From: JBDHXE01 sp035445085
Lineage (GTDB): Bacteria > Bacteroidota > Ignavibacteria > Kapaibacteriales > UBA2268
DNA length: 64,000 nucleotides
Reading direction: 5' to 3'
Assembly (NCBI GenBank): GCA_035445085.1
Contig: DAOMQA010000003.1
Coordinates: 128,091 to 192,090 of the forward strand
Below are positions 63,622 to 64,000 of the stretch, piece by piece. Each line of letters starts with the position of its first letter. Within the stretch, counting starts at the first letter, position 1. The notes under the pieces were generated by a model, which did not search any database, was not told the origin of the DNA, and saw only the letters and a program-made list of their open reading frames with translations. The translations under genes and the position numbers were made by a program.

Positions 63622-64000
63622 TTATTGAACTCCATTTTTAGCAAACTTAATAAATATTAATGAAATTTATGTTAAAATTATAATTCATTGGATGAATTTT
63701 AATTTATAGTTGAATAAAATCAATTGTATATTAGAAAAGAGCTGATTTCTTCCTAATCTTTGCTTAACATAGAATTTAAATTATAAGGCACTTATTTGCA
63801 ATTCTGCACAAAAAATATAACGCTTATATAATTAAGACTATGCTTTGCTTGTCCATTCTACACTGACGTAAATATAACATTGTTTATAATGATTAAGTTA
63901 ACCTCTAAATAAATTCTTAAAATTTTATAGTTTTAATTTTTTATGTTATATTTATTTACTTTTATTTATATTTGAAAATTAGTGGTTTTAAATTTCAAAT
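63622..64000. other. AT-rich end of the window with no visible gene
   Basis: The 379 bases have no convincing ORF, tRNA or strong hairpin. They should include the promoter of the esterase-RSH-nuoJK run, but I cannot place it with confidence. Confidence 0.5.

Overview
The DNA is strongly AT-rich and comes from a draft assembly: a run of exactly 100 N sits at 3606-3705. Type IX secretion (T9SS) C-terminal tails, TonB-dependent haem uptake, SprA-related and PorE-like proteins, a SMUG2-like glycosylase and TAnnTTTG-type promoter boxes point to the Bacteroidota/Ignavibacteriota/Kapabacteria group. This placement is inferred from gene content, not from a marker gene. I saw no rRNA, tRNA, CRISPR array, transposase or integrase.

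Region 1 (1-28.7 kb, all + strand) is an array of eight secreted repeat proteins. Two are tail-fibre-like repeat proteins; the second is cut by the assembly gap inside a 168-bp tandem repeat. Then come a 3753-aa beta-helix/Ig/Fn3 giant with a T9SS tail, a Fn3-like protein, a 1802-aa tandem-Ig protein with a T9SS tail, a small beta-helix protein, a zinc metalloprotease and a BNR-propeller protein. Hairpin terminators separate several of them. A 30-codon ORF with a strong Shine-Dalgarno overlaps the start of the giant gene.

Region 2 (28.7-32.9 kb) is a respiratory cluster: a CuA subunit II and a ba3-like haem-copper subunit I whose active-site Tyr is replaced by Asn (an NO-reductase-like signature), a Sco copper chaperone and a membrane protein. 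A DUF2269 protein faces them. Region 3 (33.1-38.3 kb) is a compact phage-derived cassette: Mu-I-like protease/scaffold, major capsid protein, decoration protein, gp36-like connector, holin-like protein, endolysin, an unknown protein and an intact large terminase. It has no portal, tail or integration genes. It may be a reduced prophage or one locus of a gene-transfer-agent-like system.

Region 4 (38.4-43.8 kb) holds small accessory and stress genes: DUF4256, a frameshifted DUF805-TMEM175 fusion, SMUG2-like glycosylase with DUF488, an AhpD-like protein, SugE, a pentapeptide-repeat protein and pirin. Region 5 (43.9-51.7 kb, - strand) carries a GLUG-repeat protein, a haem/iron uptake operon (receptor, HmuT, HmuU, HmuV) and a small membrane-anchored protein. 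Region 6 (51.9-57.8 kb) has ComM/YifB, a PorE-like OmpA protein and a rhodanese lipoprotein. Between the last two lies a 1.74-kb segment with one orphan gene, bounded by 44-bp direct repeats that look like a duplicated junction of the two neighbours' 3' ends.

Region 7 (58-63.6 kb, - strand) is a mixed run: esterase, a bifunctional RelA/SpoT homologue, nuoJ, nuoK, cheW, DedA and a SprA-related peptidase. nuoJK are separated from the rest of complex I. The last 379 bases show no gene.
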